DNA of 59,940 nucleotides from an uncultured Bacteroidaceae bacterium. Its GTDB lineage: Bacteria; Bacteroidota; Bacteroidia; Bacteroidales; Bacteroidaceae. Where the stretch lies: assembly GCA_905233465.1 (NCBI GenBank), contig CAJOEI010000010.1, forward strand, positions 1-59,940, given 5' to 3'. Positions within the stretch are counted from its first letter, which is position 1, and every line of letters starts with the position of its first letter. This document shows positions 19,539 to 27,668 of this stretch, one piece after another. The translations under genes and the position numbers were made by a program. Under the pieces are notes generated by a model. That model did not search any database and was not told where the DNA came from. It saw nothing but the letters and a program-made list of their open reading frames with translations.

Positions 19539-21416
19539 TTATTTCTTTTGCTGTTGTTGCTGGCGTTGCTGCTCGGCTGCCATCTTCTGAAGGGCTTCGA
19601 GGCGTGCAGCCATGCCGGATGTCTTCTTGGGATTGTTGGCGTTCTTGGCCTTGTATGCCTCAAGCTGTGCAAGCAGCTTGTTGTCATCGGTAGTCTTGCG
19701 CAAGAACCACATGATGAGGATGCTGGTGAAACCAGAGAGGAAGTAATAGTAGTTGAGGCCAGAGCTGTAGGTGTTGAACATAAAGAAGAACATCAGCGGC
19801 ATGAGGTACATCATCCACTTCATCATCTTCATGCTTTGTTCCTGCTCAGGCGACATAACGGCGTTCTGCTGCTGCTTCATGCTGATCCACGTGTTGGCAA
19901 TCTGCATGACACAGAACAGCACACAGAAGATGCTCAGATGGTCACCGATGAGCCATACATCCTTGCCCCAACGGATGACATCGTCGTATGCACTGAGGTC
20001 GTCGGCCCATAGGAAGCTCTGGCCGCGCAGCTCAATGGCGTTGGGGACGAAGTTGAAGAGGGCAATCCAGATAGGCGCTTGAATCAGCATCGGCAGACAG
20101 CCCCCCATGGGCGAAACGCCATATTGCGAGTAGAGCTGCATCATCTCCTGTTGCTTCTTCATGGCATCCTCCTGCTTGGGATATTTAGCGTTCAGCTGGT
20201 CGATTTTGGGTTTGAGGACGCGCATACGGGCGCTGGCGAGGTAGCTCTTCTTCGTGGCGGGATAGACAAGTGCCTTGACGATGATCGTCAAGAGCAGCAG
20301 GACGAGACCCATGTGGAGGCCGAAGCCCTTGAGCCAGTCGAAAAGGTAGATGATGAACCAACGGTTGATCCAGCGAACGATAGGCCAGCCAAGATAGACG
20401 AGATCCTCAAGTTCGAGGTCGCGGTCGGGGTTGCTGCTGAGCTTATTGTGAGCCTTCAGCGTGTGGAAGTCATTGGGACCGAAGTACATCTGCAACTGTG
20501 TGGGCTGTGCTCCAGTGGGGTCGAATGCAGTCTGCAGCTGAGCCTCGTAGTTCTTGAGGTAGCCTTGGCCCTTCTCATAGAGTTGCGAGTTGAGATGTGC
20601 GTGAGTGAATTCCTGCTGGCTGATGAGCACGGCGGAGAAGAACTGGTTCTTGAATGCCACCCAGTCGAGCGGTTCATCGACATCCTTCTGCTTGTCGGCT
20701 GTCTCACTGAGATTGTCTGTGTCGCCGTCGGCCTCGTGGTAGCGTATGCAAGCGTAGCGCTGCTCAAAGTCAAAGCCCTTCTCTAACTGGCGTGCGCGGT
20801 CGGTCCACACTATGTCCAGCGTGCGCATTGACGGCGCAAAGAGTCCACTGATGCCATTGGCCTTGACGACCATATCCACCATGTATGCATCGGAATGCAA
20901 ACGATATTCGATATCCAATGAACCGCTGGCAACGGGTAGGCGAAGTGTGGCTGTCTGGCTGTCGGCACTCACCACCTCGAAGTATAGGTCTGAAGTAACG
21001 ATATTCTCGTTCTTGGCAGCCAGTGCCAGCGACATCTGTGCATCATCTGGTGTGATGAGTCGCACGGGTTCGTGCTGTTGGTCATTGTAGTTCTTGATGG
21101 TTGCTGTCTCGACAACGCCGCCATGCGTGTTGATGACGAGGCTGAGCAGGTCGTTCTCCAACGTTATGAGTTGCTCTGTGCCCTGTGCTGCATCAAACAA
21201 TATGCTGGCAGAGTCAAGAGCTGCCGCCTGTGCACTCTCGGCCTGAGCCTTGGCTTGTTCTTCTGCTATGCGCTGCGCCTCGGCGCGTTGCACAGCGGCG
21301 ATGGAATCGGCCTCTTGTGCGGCACGTATCTGCTCCTCGCTGGGTTGGCTATACCATGTAAATCCCACGAGCACGAGTGCCATGAGTATGAATCCTGTGA
21401 GTGTTCTTTTATCCAT
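19539..21416 (-). CDS. yidC: membrane protein insertase YidC
   Basis: An Oxa1-family insertase of 625 residues. It has an N-terminal transmembrane anchor (about residues 6-23), a Bacteroidetes-type periplasmic domain, and a C-terminal block of helices (LHMGLVLLLLTIIVKALVYPATKKSYLASARMR...). The conserved PMGGCLPMLIQAPIWIALF lies in the insertase domain. The C-terminus is basic and Q/K-rich (AAEQQRQQQQQKK), typical for binding the ribosome. engB lies 31 bp upstream, and the gap contains a GC palindrome and heptamers. Confidence 0.97.
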   Translation of the reverse strand: MDKRTLTGFILMALVLVGFTWYSQPSEEQIRAAQEADSIAAVQRAEAQRIAEEQAKAQAESAQAAALDSASILFDAAQGTEQLITLENDLLSLVINTHGGVVETATIKNYNDQQHEPVRLITPDDAQMSLALAAKNENIVTSDLYFEVVSADSQTATLRLPVASGSLDIEYRLHSDAYMVDMVVKANGISGLFAPSMRTLDIVWTDRARQLEKGFDFEQRYACIRYHEADGDTDNLSETADKQKDVDEPLDWVAFKNQFFSAVLISQQEFTHAHLNSQLYEKGQGYLKNYEAQLQTAFDPTGAQPTQLQMYFGPNDFHTLKAHNKLSSNPDRDLELEDLVYLGWPIVRWINRWFIIYLFDWLKGFGLHMGLVLLLLTIIVKALVYPATKKSYLASARMRVLKPKIDQLNAKYPKQEDAMKKQQEMMQLYSQYGVSPMGGCLPMLIQAPIWIALFNFVPNAIELRGQSFLWADDLSAYDDVIRWGKDVWLIGDHLSIFCVLFCVMQIANTWISMKQQQNAVMSPEQEQSMKMMKWMMYLMPLMFFFMFNTYSSGLNYYYFLSGFTSILIMWFLRKTTDDNKLLAQLEAYKAKNANNPKKTSGMAARLEALQKMAAEQQRQQQQQKK

Positions 21417-21423
21417 AAATGGT

Positions 21424-21466
21424 GCGGCTCGAGCCGCAGTTTAGTGTTTAATGATTAGTGCTTATT
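21424..21466. repeat. composite repeat: GC palindrome plus heptamers
   Basis: GCGGCTC-GAGCCGC (21424-21437) is followed by GTTTAGT, GTTTAAT, GATTAGT and GCTTATT units. The engB stop codon (21448-21450) lies inside the array. It has the same architecture as 2137-2185 and 27623-27666. Confidence 0.75.
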
Positions 21467-22059
21467 GATGTGTTTATGCTTCCTATATATTGCAACAACT
21501 CGTCGCGGCCCTGTCGTGTCTCGGCCGACGTGACGAAATGCGGCGGCAGCGGATCCCACTCCTGAGCGAGCACACGCAGATATTCGTCGATGTTCTCCTG
21601 CAGGCGCATGCGTCCAAGCTTGTCAGCCTTGGTGAAGACGATGCTGAATGGCACACCACTTTCGCCCAGCCATCGCATGAAGAACAAGTCTATGGCTTGG
21701 GGCTCATGACGGCAGTCGATGAGCACGAAGAGGTTGGTCAGGCACTCGCGCTGCAAGATGTAGCCCTCTATCATGCGTTCCAGCTTCGTGCGCTCGGTCT
21801 TGCTGCGCTTGGCGAAGCCATATCCAGGCAAGTCTACGAGATACCATTTGCCCTCGTCAATCTGGAAATGGTTTATAAGCAGTGTCTTGCCTGGCGTAGC
21901 ACTGGTCTTGGCCAGTTTCTTGTTGCCGGTGAGCATGTTGATGAGGCTCGACTTGCCCACATTGCTGCGGCCAATGAAGGCATATTCAGGCTTGTTGTGG
22001 ACGGGGCACTGACTGATGAACTCGCTGCTCTTGAGATATGTGGCTGTATGGATGTCCAA
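21448..22059 (-). CDS. engB: ribosome-biogenesis GTPase EngB/YsxC
   Basis: A 203-residue cytoplasmic GTPase needed for large-subunit assembly. The G1 motif is [14 protein letters not shown], the switch region is [15 protein letters not shown] and G4 is TKADK. Length and motif spacing are normal. The last residues ([10 protein letters not shown]) are encoded by the tandem repeat that extends to the yidC start. It is probably cotranscribed with yidC. Confidence 0.95.
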   Translation of the reverse strand: MDIHTATYLKSSEFISQCPVHNKPEYAFIGRSNVGKSSLINMLTGNKKLAKTSATPGKTLLINHFQIDEGKWYLVDLPGYGFAKRSKTERTKLERMIEGYILQRECLTNLFVLIDCRHEPQAIDLFFMRWLGESGVPFSIVFTKADKLGRMRLQENIDEYLRVLAQEWDPLPPHFVTSAETRQGRDELLQYIGSINTSISTNH

Positions 22060-22064
22060 GATGG

Positions 22065-22092
22065 AAGTTGAAAGTTTAATGTTGAAAGTTGA
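22065..22092. repeat. heptamer array (AAGTTGA/AAGTTTA/ATGTTGA)
   Basis: Four 7-bp units in the 39-bp gap between the DUF3078 gene and engB. Confidence 0.8.
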
Positions 22093-22098
22093 AAGAGG

Positions 22099-23451
22099 TT
22101 AGAAGTCATAGTTCAGGCCGAGCGAGAAGAACTCCTTGAACATCCAGTGAGTCTTGCGAGCACTATCGTCAGCACGGCTGCCGTCGTCGTTCTCCTTGTA
22201 GTTGTAGTACTTGATGTCCTCGAAACGCGGATAGAGGAAGAACTTGGCAGACAGATACTTGTTGATGGTGAAGTTGAAAGTGTTTTCGTTTTCAAACCTG
22301 AACAGGCTGAAGGTGGTGAAGGCATATATGCGCGACTCCCACGAGACGTTCTTGAACATATTCCACTTGAAACGCGCCTCGATGTTGGGACCCCACTCGT
22401 GCTTGCTGTGGTGTCCCTCGTGAATGCCGTAGTTGCCGATGAGGCTGTCCACGCGGACATAAGTGATGACGTAAGACAGCGGAGCAAGCTTGAGCGTACC
22501 CTCAAAGCGTGGCTTCTTCAGCTTGAAGTCCATACCGATTGACGAACGCACGTAGAGGGGTGCGATGATGTCGCCCACCACGGTCTTGGTGCTTCCCTTG
22601 TAGCTGCGATACGGCTGCGACTGCAGTTGCAGCTGGGCTGCATAGTTCCAGTTGCCGACGGCCTTGATGCCGAGGTTGGACGTGAAGCGCAGCAGATTGC
22701 TCGTGGGGCGAAACTTGGGGCTGCTGCTCTCGGATGTCTGGAAACCGAGCTGAGCCTCCAGTTTGTTGTCTAACTGCACACGGCGCTGGTTGTTGTAGTT
22801 GGCGTCAAAGTTGAGCAGGCCCAGCATGGCATAGTTGTTCTCACCACCCTGATACCAGTTCTTGGAGAAGTAGCTCTGTGTGAACTGCAAGCCGCCATTG
22901 CCCTTGAAAGCCCAAAAGTTTGGTTTGGTCACCTCGGGCTCCACAGGTTCGATGTCGATCTGTATGGCCTCGGCCTCAACTTTGTCGGCGAGTTTCTCCT
23001 GAGGCTCCACTACCTCTGTTGCAAGGTCGGTGCGCAGCGTGCCGGCTTCCTGTAGCTGTTCTTCTGTGGTGGTGAACAGCTGGGGCGTAGTCACGTATGC
23101 CTTTGCCAGCTGTTGGCTGACGGCGGTGTTGAGGGCCAGTTGCGGGTCAGGACGGCTGTTGCTGGTGCTCGCCACGAGGTTGGTTTGCGTACCAAATGTC
23201 TGTGACAGGGCACTGGCATACAACGTGCCAGGCCCGAAGATGCGGAACATATACGGGCTTGGCATCTTGACAGCCTGCACGCTGTCAGGCTTGTTGGCTG
23301 TCGAAAGCGCATCTAACGAGCGAGCATAGCGCGCCACTATCGAATCACACTGTGTCTGCAGTGTGCTAACCTGTTGCTTAGCTCGCGTAGCGGCTGTCAA
23401 AGGCACCAAGGTCACGGCCGCAACAATGATGGTTGAAATATATTTTCTCAT
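22099..23451 (-). CDS. DUF3078 outer-membrane protein
   Basis: The ATG at 23449-23451 gives 450 residues and a signal peptide (MRKYISTIIVAAVTLVPLTAATRA). A longer open frame upstream is rejected because it crosses the promoter at 23472-23503. From about residue 175 the protein matches DUF3078 (FTQSYFSKNWYQGGENNYAMLG). It continues as alternating beta-strands to a terminal phenylalanine (FFSLGLNYDF), as in outer-membrane barrels. The function is unknown. It is the first gene of the probable operon with engB, yidC, the S9 peptidase, SPFH and ilvB. Confidence 0.88.
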   Translation of the reverse strand: MRKYISTIIVAAVTLVPLTAATRAKQQVSTLQTQCDSIVARYARSLDALSTANKPDSVQAVKMPSPYMFRIFGPGTLYASALSQTFGTQTNLVASTSNSRPDPQLALNTAVSQQLAKAYVTTPQLFTTTEEQLQEAGTLRTDLATEVVEPQEKLADKVEAEAIQIDIEPVEPEVTKPNFWAFKGNGGLQFTQSYFSKNWYQGGENNYAMLGLLNFDANYNNQRRVQLDNKLEAQLGFQTSESSSPKFRPTSNLLRFTSNLGIKAVGNWNYAAQLQLQSQPYRSYKGSTKTVVGDIIAPLYVRSSIGMDFKLKKPRFEGTLKLAPLSYVITYVRVDSLIGNYGIHEGHHSKHEWGPNIEARFKWNMFKNVSWESRIYAFTTFSLFRFENENTFNFTINKYLSAKFFLYPRFEDIKYYNYKENDDGSRADDSARKTHWMFKEFFSLGLNYDF

Positions 23452-23471
23452 AATCACACGAAATTTTGCGG

Positions 23472-23503
23472 CAAAGATAGGCATAATTCGTGCATTGCCC
23501 AAA
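23472..23503 (-). promoter_or_regulatory. promoter of the DUF3078-engB-yidC group (TTTG-N20-TATCTTTG)
   Basis: On the minus strand, TTTG (23500-23503), a 20-bp spacer and TATCTTTG (23472-23479) match the Bacteroidetes consensus. The start codon lies 20 bp downstream. Confidence 0.8.
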
Positions 23504-23641
23504 GCTAACACGTTTTTTTCGTAGTTAAAGCAGGATTTTATGCCCTCTTTAGCAATAATTATAGAAAATATGTTCGCACGCGTGCGCAAGTTCAGTGAAA
23601 CTGGAATTGTGTTGCCAGCAGCATAAAAAAGCATGTTTCGC

Positions 23642-23672
23642 TTTGCCGGTTGAGAAAAAAAGGATAGTTTTG
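23642..23672 (+). promoter_or_regulatory. promoter of the BadF-type gene (TTTG-N19-TAGTTTTG)
   Basis: TTTG (23642-23645), a 19-bp spacer and TAGTTTTG (23665-23672). The ATG at 23677 follows the -7 box by only four bases, so the transcript would begin at or next to the start codon. Confidence 0.75.
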
Positions 23673-23676
23673 CGGC

Positions 23677-24519
23677 ATGAAAATCATTGTAGACAGTGGC
23701 TCCACGAAGGCCACATGGTGGCTGGCCGCAGCATCCGACAGCGCCATCCGCATCACCACAGAGGGCATTAATCCCGTGCGCGATGATGAGGCTCGCATAC
23801 GCCACAACATCGTAGCGGCCTCACAGGGCATGCCTCAGCAGGCATTGACAGACACTACCGCCATTCACTTCTATGGCGCGGGATGCATCGCGCCGTATAG
23901 CGACATCGTGGCACAAGTGTTGCGTGAAGTCTTTGGTACACAGGCCGCCATCACCGTAGATAGTGACCTGCTGGGTGCGGCGCGGGCGCTATGCGGCCAT
24001 CAATCAGGCATAGCATGCATCCTCGGAACGGGCGCCAATTCATGTCTTTATGATGGCGAGCGCATCGTTGCCAACACGCCCGCGCTGGGGTGGATTCTCG
24101 GCGACGAAGGCAGCGGGGCTGTGCTGGGTCGCACACTTGTGGCAGATGTACTCAAAGGCCAACTGCCGAAGCCGTTGTGCGAGGCATTCTTGCAACGCTT
24201 CGAGCTCACCGCAGCCAAAGTCATTGATGCTGTCTACCGCCAGCCGATACCCAACCGTTTTCTGGCATCGCTGGTGCCATTCCTGGCCGAATATCGCAGC
24301 GAACCAGCAATACACGCACTGCTGACACATTCCTTCAGCTCCTTTTTTCGCCGCAACGTGGCAGCCTACAATCAACGCGAACTCAGCGTGGGATTCGTTG
24401 GTGGCATAGCTCACCAGTTTGAGGACGAACTGCGCCAAGTGGCAGAGGCCGAAGGCTACAAAATAGGCCTCATCCTGCGCGACCCCATTGAGGCTATGGC
24501 ACAGTTTCATGTGGCCTAA
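23677..24519 (+). CDS. BadF/BadG/BcrA/BcrD-type ATPase, N-acetylglucosamine kinase-like
   Basis: A sugar-kinase-fold (ASKHA) protein of 280 residues. The N-terminal phosphate-binding motif is IIVDSGSTKATWW, followed by an internal GTGANSCLYDG motif, then WILGDEGSGAVLGR. Bacteroidetes members of this family are usually annotated as amino-sugar kinases; the substrate is not decided by the sequence. The predicted transcription start falls on or beside the initiation codon, so the mRNA is probably leaderless unless translation starts further in. Confidence 0.85.
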   Translation: MKIIVDSGSTKATWWLAAASDSAIRITTEGINPVRDDEARIRHNIVAASQGMPQQALTDTTAIHFYGAGCIAPYSDIVAQVLREVFGTQAAITVDSDLLGAARALCGHQSGIACILGTGANSCLYDGERIVANTPALGWILGDEGSGAVLGRTLVADVLKGQLPKPLCEAFLQRFELTAAKVIDAVYRQPIPNRFLASLVPFLAEYRSEPAIHALLTHSFSSFFRRNVAAYNQRELSVGFVGGIAHQFEDELRQVAEAEGYKIGLILRDPIEAMAQFHVA

Positions 24520-24606
24520 TGGCAAAAAAACGTTAACAAAATGGCCTTTTTCGCAAAACATGCTGTAGAACATATAAAATAATTGTTTTCATATACGAAA
24601 ATGCAC

Positions 24607-24614
24607 TACCTTTG
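24607..24614 (+). promoter_or_regulatory. -7 box TACCTTTG of the candidate sRNA
   Basis: A good TAnnTTTG match. The -33 region (about 24583-24588) has only a partial TTTG (TTGTTTT). Confidence 0.6.
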
Positions 24615-24619
24615 CAGCA

Positions 24620-24703
24620 GTTATCCTGAAAACAATCTTTTTACCTTAGACGGACTAATACCTAAAGACTGAAGCAAAAGGGCCGCTGTGAAGCGGCCCT
24701 TTG
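24620..24703 (+). ncRNA. candidate small RNA, about 84 nt
   Basis: A stand-alone unit runs from just after a TACCTTTG -7 box to a perfect GC-rich terminator. No open frame of useful length lies in it, and the next gene has its own promoter 290 bp further on. The internal segment ACCTTAGACGGACTAATACC is distinctive. It could be an independent sRNA or a short attenuated leader. I cannot assign it to an Rfam family without a search; the Bacteroidales-1 type and 6S-like RNAs would be the first to test. Confidence 0.5.
24677..24702 (+). terminator. Rho-independent-type terminator hairpin
   Basis: An 11-bp perfect stem AAAGGGCCGCT / AGCGGCCCTTT with a GTGA loop. The 3' arm ends in a short T run followed by GTGTGTCC. 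Confidence 0.8.
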
Positions 24704-24754
24704 TGTGTCCATAGCTAAGGCGCTCAACCGCGCTGCATCGGTTGCTGTGGCTCA

Positions 24755-24775
24755 ATTGACAATTCACAATTCATG
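24755..24775. repeat. heptamer array (ATTGACA, ATTCACA, ATTCATG)
   Basis: Three 7-bp units immediately before the palindromic array. Confidence 0.7.
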
Positions 24776-24776
24776 T

Positions 24777-24886
24777 ATCACCTGATGAGACGCGTGGGTA
24801 TCACCGGTGATACTTGCGAGTATCACCGGAGATACTTGTGCGTCTCACCGGAGATACTTGTGCGTCTCACCAGGTGATATTCTCGC
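24777..24886. repeat. palindromic array with period of 20-22 bp, copy A
   Basis: Five units of about 16 bp (GTATCACCGGAGATAC or GTCTCACCGGAGATAC and variants) are separated by about 6 bp such as TTGTGC. The outer ends, TATCACCTGATGAGACGC and GCGTCTCACCAGGTGATA, are inverted copies with one mismatch. A second array of the same family lies at 55026-55107. Confidence 0.85.
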
Positions 24887-24991
24887 CGCCATTTGGTTTC
24901 TGCAGCCGTCAGCTAAAGAGGTTTCACGCTTAGGCGCTGCGGCCTTGGTAGCGCTATTGCAGATAATCATGTATTTTTTTGAATGATATAC

Positions 24992-25022
24992 TTTGAAATC
25001 TGCATTGAAAGCCGTACTTTTG
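24992..25022 (+). promoter_or_regulatory. promoter of the DUF1846 gene (TTTG-N19-TACTTTTG)
   Basis: TTTG (24992-24995), a 19-bp spacer and TACTTTTG (25015-25022), 20 bp before the ATG. Confidence 0.8.
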
Positions 25023-25042
25023 CCGAAAATTTTCATCCACCC

Positions 25043-26512
25043 ATGACCAAAGTAGGATTTGACAACGAGAAATATCTCCGCATTCAGTCGGAACACATCC
25101 GAGAGCGTATAGCGCAGTTCGGCGACAAACTGTATATGGAGTTTGGAGGCAAGCTCTATGACGACTACCACGCAGCGCGCGTGCTGCCAGGCTTCCAGCC
25201 CGACAGCAAGCTGCGGATGCTCATGCAGCTCAAGGACGATGTCGAGATTGTGATTGTCATCTCTGCCGAGGACATCGAGCGCAACAAGGTGCGCAGCGAC
25301 TTGGGCATCACTTACGACAAGGACGTGCTGCGGCTGCGCGATGTATTCAACGAGCGCGGGCTGTATGTCAGCGCCGTGGTGATTACTCACTTCAACGGCC
25401 AGGCCAGCGCCGTCGCCTTCCGTGAGCAGCTGGAGCGGCTGGGCGGTGTGCGCGTCTACTACCACTATCTCATCGAGGGCTATCCCACCAACGTAGAACT
25501 TATCACATCGGAACAGGGCTTCGGCCGCAACGATTTTGTTGAGACGAGCCGCCCGCTGGTGGTTGTGACAGCTCCCGGCCCCGGCAGCGGTAAGATGGCA
25601 GTGTGCCTCAGCCAGTTGTGGGGCGAGAACCGCCGTGGCGTGAAAGTGGGTTATGCCAAGTTTGAGACATTTCCTATATGGTCCATACCCTTGAAGCACC
25701 CTGTCAATGTGGCTTACGAGGCCGCCACCGCCGACCTCAACGATGTCAATATGATTGACCACTTCCATCTTGAGGCCTACGGAAAGACGACTGTAAACTA
25801 CAACCGCGATATCGAGATATTCCCCGTGCTCAATGCCATATTCGAGAGCATCTACGGCGAGAGCCCTTACAAATCGCCTACCGACATGGGCGTGAACATG
25901 GCTGGGTTCTGCATCTCGGACGACGAAGTGTGTAGCGAGGCATCGAAGCAGGAGATTATTCGCCGCTACTATGCAGCGTTGGGCGAAATGCTCGACGGTC
26001 GCAAGGGCAACGAGGAGGTGAACAAGATTGCCCTGCTGATGAAGCAGATGAAACTCACCACAGCCTATCGGTCTACCACCGTGGCGGCCTATGAGCGACG
26101 ACTGCAGAGCGGCACGCCGTCGGCTGCCATAGAGCTCGACGACGGCACCATCATAACTGCCGACACCAGCGACCTTCTGGGCCCTTGCGCTGCGTTGCTA
26201 CTCAATGCCACCAAACATCTCGCCGGCATAGACCACGCACTGCGCCTCATCCCACAAGATATGATAACTCCCATCCAGCGCATGAAGACATCCATGCTGC
26301 ATGGCAACAACCCGCGGCTACACACCGATGAGGTGTTGGTGGCACTGGCTGTGCTGAGCCAGCACGACGACAATTGCCGACGGGCATTGGACACGCTGCC
26401 GCTGCTCGACGGCTGTCAGGTGCACGCCACTGTGATGCTGGGCGAGGTGGACCGCAAGATATTCAAGAAACTGGGCTGCGGGCTGACCTGTGACCCTGTG
26501 CGCAAGATATGA
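25043..26512 (+). CDS. DUF1846 family protein
   Basis: The protein has 489 residues from ATG 25043; an ORF open from 24983 is rejected because it covers the promoter. The whole length fits DUF1846: GFDNEKYLRIQSEHIRERIAQFGDKLYMEFGGK at the N-terminus, then a nucleotide-binding-like stretch VTAPGPGSGKMAVCLSQ at about residue 180. The family is cytoplasmic and structurally characterised, but its reaction is unknown to me. The following gene starts 23 bp downstream. Confidence 0.9.
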   Translation: MTKVGFDNEKYLRIQSEHIRERIAQFGDKLYMEFGGKLYDDYHAARVLPGFQPDSKLRMLMQLKDDVEIVIVISAEDIERNKVRSDLGITYDKDVLRLRDVFNERGLYVSAVVITHFNGQASAVAFREQLERLGGVRVYYHYLIEGYPTNVELITSEQGFGRNDFVETSRPLVVVTAPGPGSGKMAVCLSQLWGENRRGVKVGYAKFETFPIWSIPLKHPVNVAYEAATADLNDVNMIDHFHLEAYGKTTVNYNRDIEIFPVLNAIFESIYGESPYKSPTDMGVNMAGFCISDDEVCSEASKQEIIRRYYAALGEMLDGRKGNEEVNKIALLMKQMKLTTAYRSTTVAAYERRLQSGTPSAAIELDDGTIITADTSDLLGPCAALLLNATKHLAGIDHALRLIPQDMITPIQRMKTSMLHGNNPRLHTDEVLVALAVLSQHDDNCRRALDTLPLLDGCQVHATVMLGEVDRKIFKKLGCGLTCDPVRKI

Positions 26513-26535
26513 TACAACACAGAATAAACACACAC

Positions 26536-27618
26536 ATGAAGAAAATTCTATTGACAATCATTGCTGTCGTGTTGGCTGTGATAAGTGTTCAGGCACAGCG
26601 TCTGGAGGTGGTGGACAGCGATGGTAACGGGGTGGCATACGCCTCTGTGCTGAATTCCGATGCCGAATATGTGGGCATCACCGACCTCGACGGAGTGGTG
26701 GCTGACCTGGCAGGCTGCACTGACATCACCATCACCCATGTGGCGTTCAAGTCCAAGAGGGTGAAAATCAACGGCGACAACGTGCGTGTTGTGCTCGAAG
26801 ACGCCGACTTTGACATGCCCGAGATTGTCGTCTCGCCCAAACCTTACGTCTATGTCCAGACATACTATCGCATGTATTACTACAGCGGCAAGGATGGTAT
26901 AATATACTACCGTACTGGCGTGACGGATAACGTGTATGATTTAGAGAAGAAAAAGTTGTCAGCCAGCACCTCGCACATGTCCAAGGCTGAATATGGCTTG
27001 ATAAAGACAGTAATGGGGATGTTCGGAAGCCTGTTTGACCGGCAAAGCCGCATATCGACCCAGAAGATGGAGAATCGACTAATCTCACGCGGAAAGGCTG
27101 TGCAACTGAAGATTACTGACGCAGGCCCCCACAAGAAGAATATTATCGACAACAAGGGCACTATAGGCCACATCACAGACGACATGGACAGCCATCAACG
27201 CTATTTCGCCTACAACACACATATATTGGCCAGGCATCTACTTGAGGCTGGGGGTGATGCAAAGAGCCTCGAGAAGAAGAAGAAACGCGACGAGAAGAAA
27301 AAAGATCGCAAGGACATGGATTTCTGCATCTACCACATTGACGATGCGGGAAACTATGCTCCCGAGGACCTGATGGTGATGCAGTATATGAGCAGTTGGG
27401 ACGAAGTAGAGGAAGGCGAGACAGATCATGTGATTACGGCCCTTCAAGTTTTCTCCACCGACCGCGCATACGTCACCAAGGATGAGCTGAAGAAGCGCAA
27501 AAAGGACAACAAGATCAAGATGAACTACGCCAATATCCAACAGTTTGAGCGCGACCACAACATTCCAGCCCTGGCACCATCAGTGCAGCAGAAGCTTGAT
27601 GAGCTGTGCAAGAAATAG
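26536..27618 (+). CDS. secreted protein with carboxypeptidase-regulatory-like N-terminal domain (unknown function)
   Basis: Starting at ATG 26536 gives 360 residues and a clear signal peptide (MKKILLTIIAVVLAVISVQAQ). Residues about 22-95 look like a CarboxypepD_reg-type beta-sandwich (VVDSDGNGVAYASVLNSDAEYVGITDLDG), with an IVVSP strand at the end as in TonB-linked proteins. The rest has no recognised domain; about residues 240-265 form a very Lys-rich stretch (KSLEKKKKRDEKKKDRKD). An unnamed periplasmic or outer-membrane protein; not recognised further. Confidence 0.75.
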   Translation: MKKILLTIIAVVLAVISVQAQRLEVVDSDGNGVAYASVLNSDAEYVGITDLDGVVADLAGCTDITITHVAFKSKRVKINGDNVRVVLEDADFDMPEIVVSPKPYVYVQTYYRMYYYSGKDGIIYYRTGVTDNVYDLEKKKLSASTSHMSKAEYGLIKTVMGMFGSLFDRQSRISTQKMENRLISRGKAVQLKITDAGPHKKNIIDNKGTIGHITDDMDSHQRYFAYNTHILARHLLEAGGDAKSLEKKKKRDEKKKDRKDMDFCIYHIDDAGNYAPEDLMVMQYMSSWDEVEEGETDHVITALQVFSTDRAYVTKDELKKRKKDNKIKMNYANIQQFERDHNIPALAPSVQQKLDELCKK

Positions 27619-27622
27619 GAGA

Positions 27623-27666
27623 CGCGGCAGCGCCACAGTTTAAAGTCTAAGGTTTAAAGTTTAAAG
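27623..27666. repeat. composite repeat: GC palindrome plus heptamers
   Basis: GCGGC-AGC-GCCAC is followed by GTTTAAA, GTCTAAG, GTTTAAA, GTTTAAA. It fills the gap between the secreted protein and ilvN and ends at the ilvN start codon. Confidence 0.75.
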
Positions 27667-27668
27667 TT

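Larger units (their letters stand above)
24520..25042. other. 523-bp non-coding region: candidate sRNA and repeat array
   Basis: No protein-coding gene is seen. The region contains a promoter-to-terminator unit (24607-24703), a heptamer array (24755-24775), a palindromic repeat array (24777-24886) and the promoter of the DUF1846 gene (24992-25022). Confidence 0.8.

Noticed and set aside
22099..23805. Long form of the DUF3078 protein
   Set aside because: The extra 118 residues lie over the promoter at 23472-23503, and the internal ATG gives a proper signal peptide.
24777..24886. CRISPR array
   Set aside because: Units are 16-bp palindromes with spacers of about 6 bp, too short for CRISPR. 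The spacers are nearly identical, and no cas gene is present.
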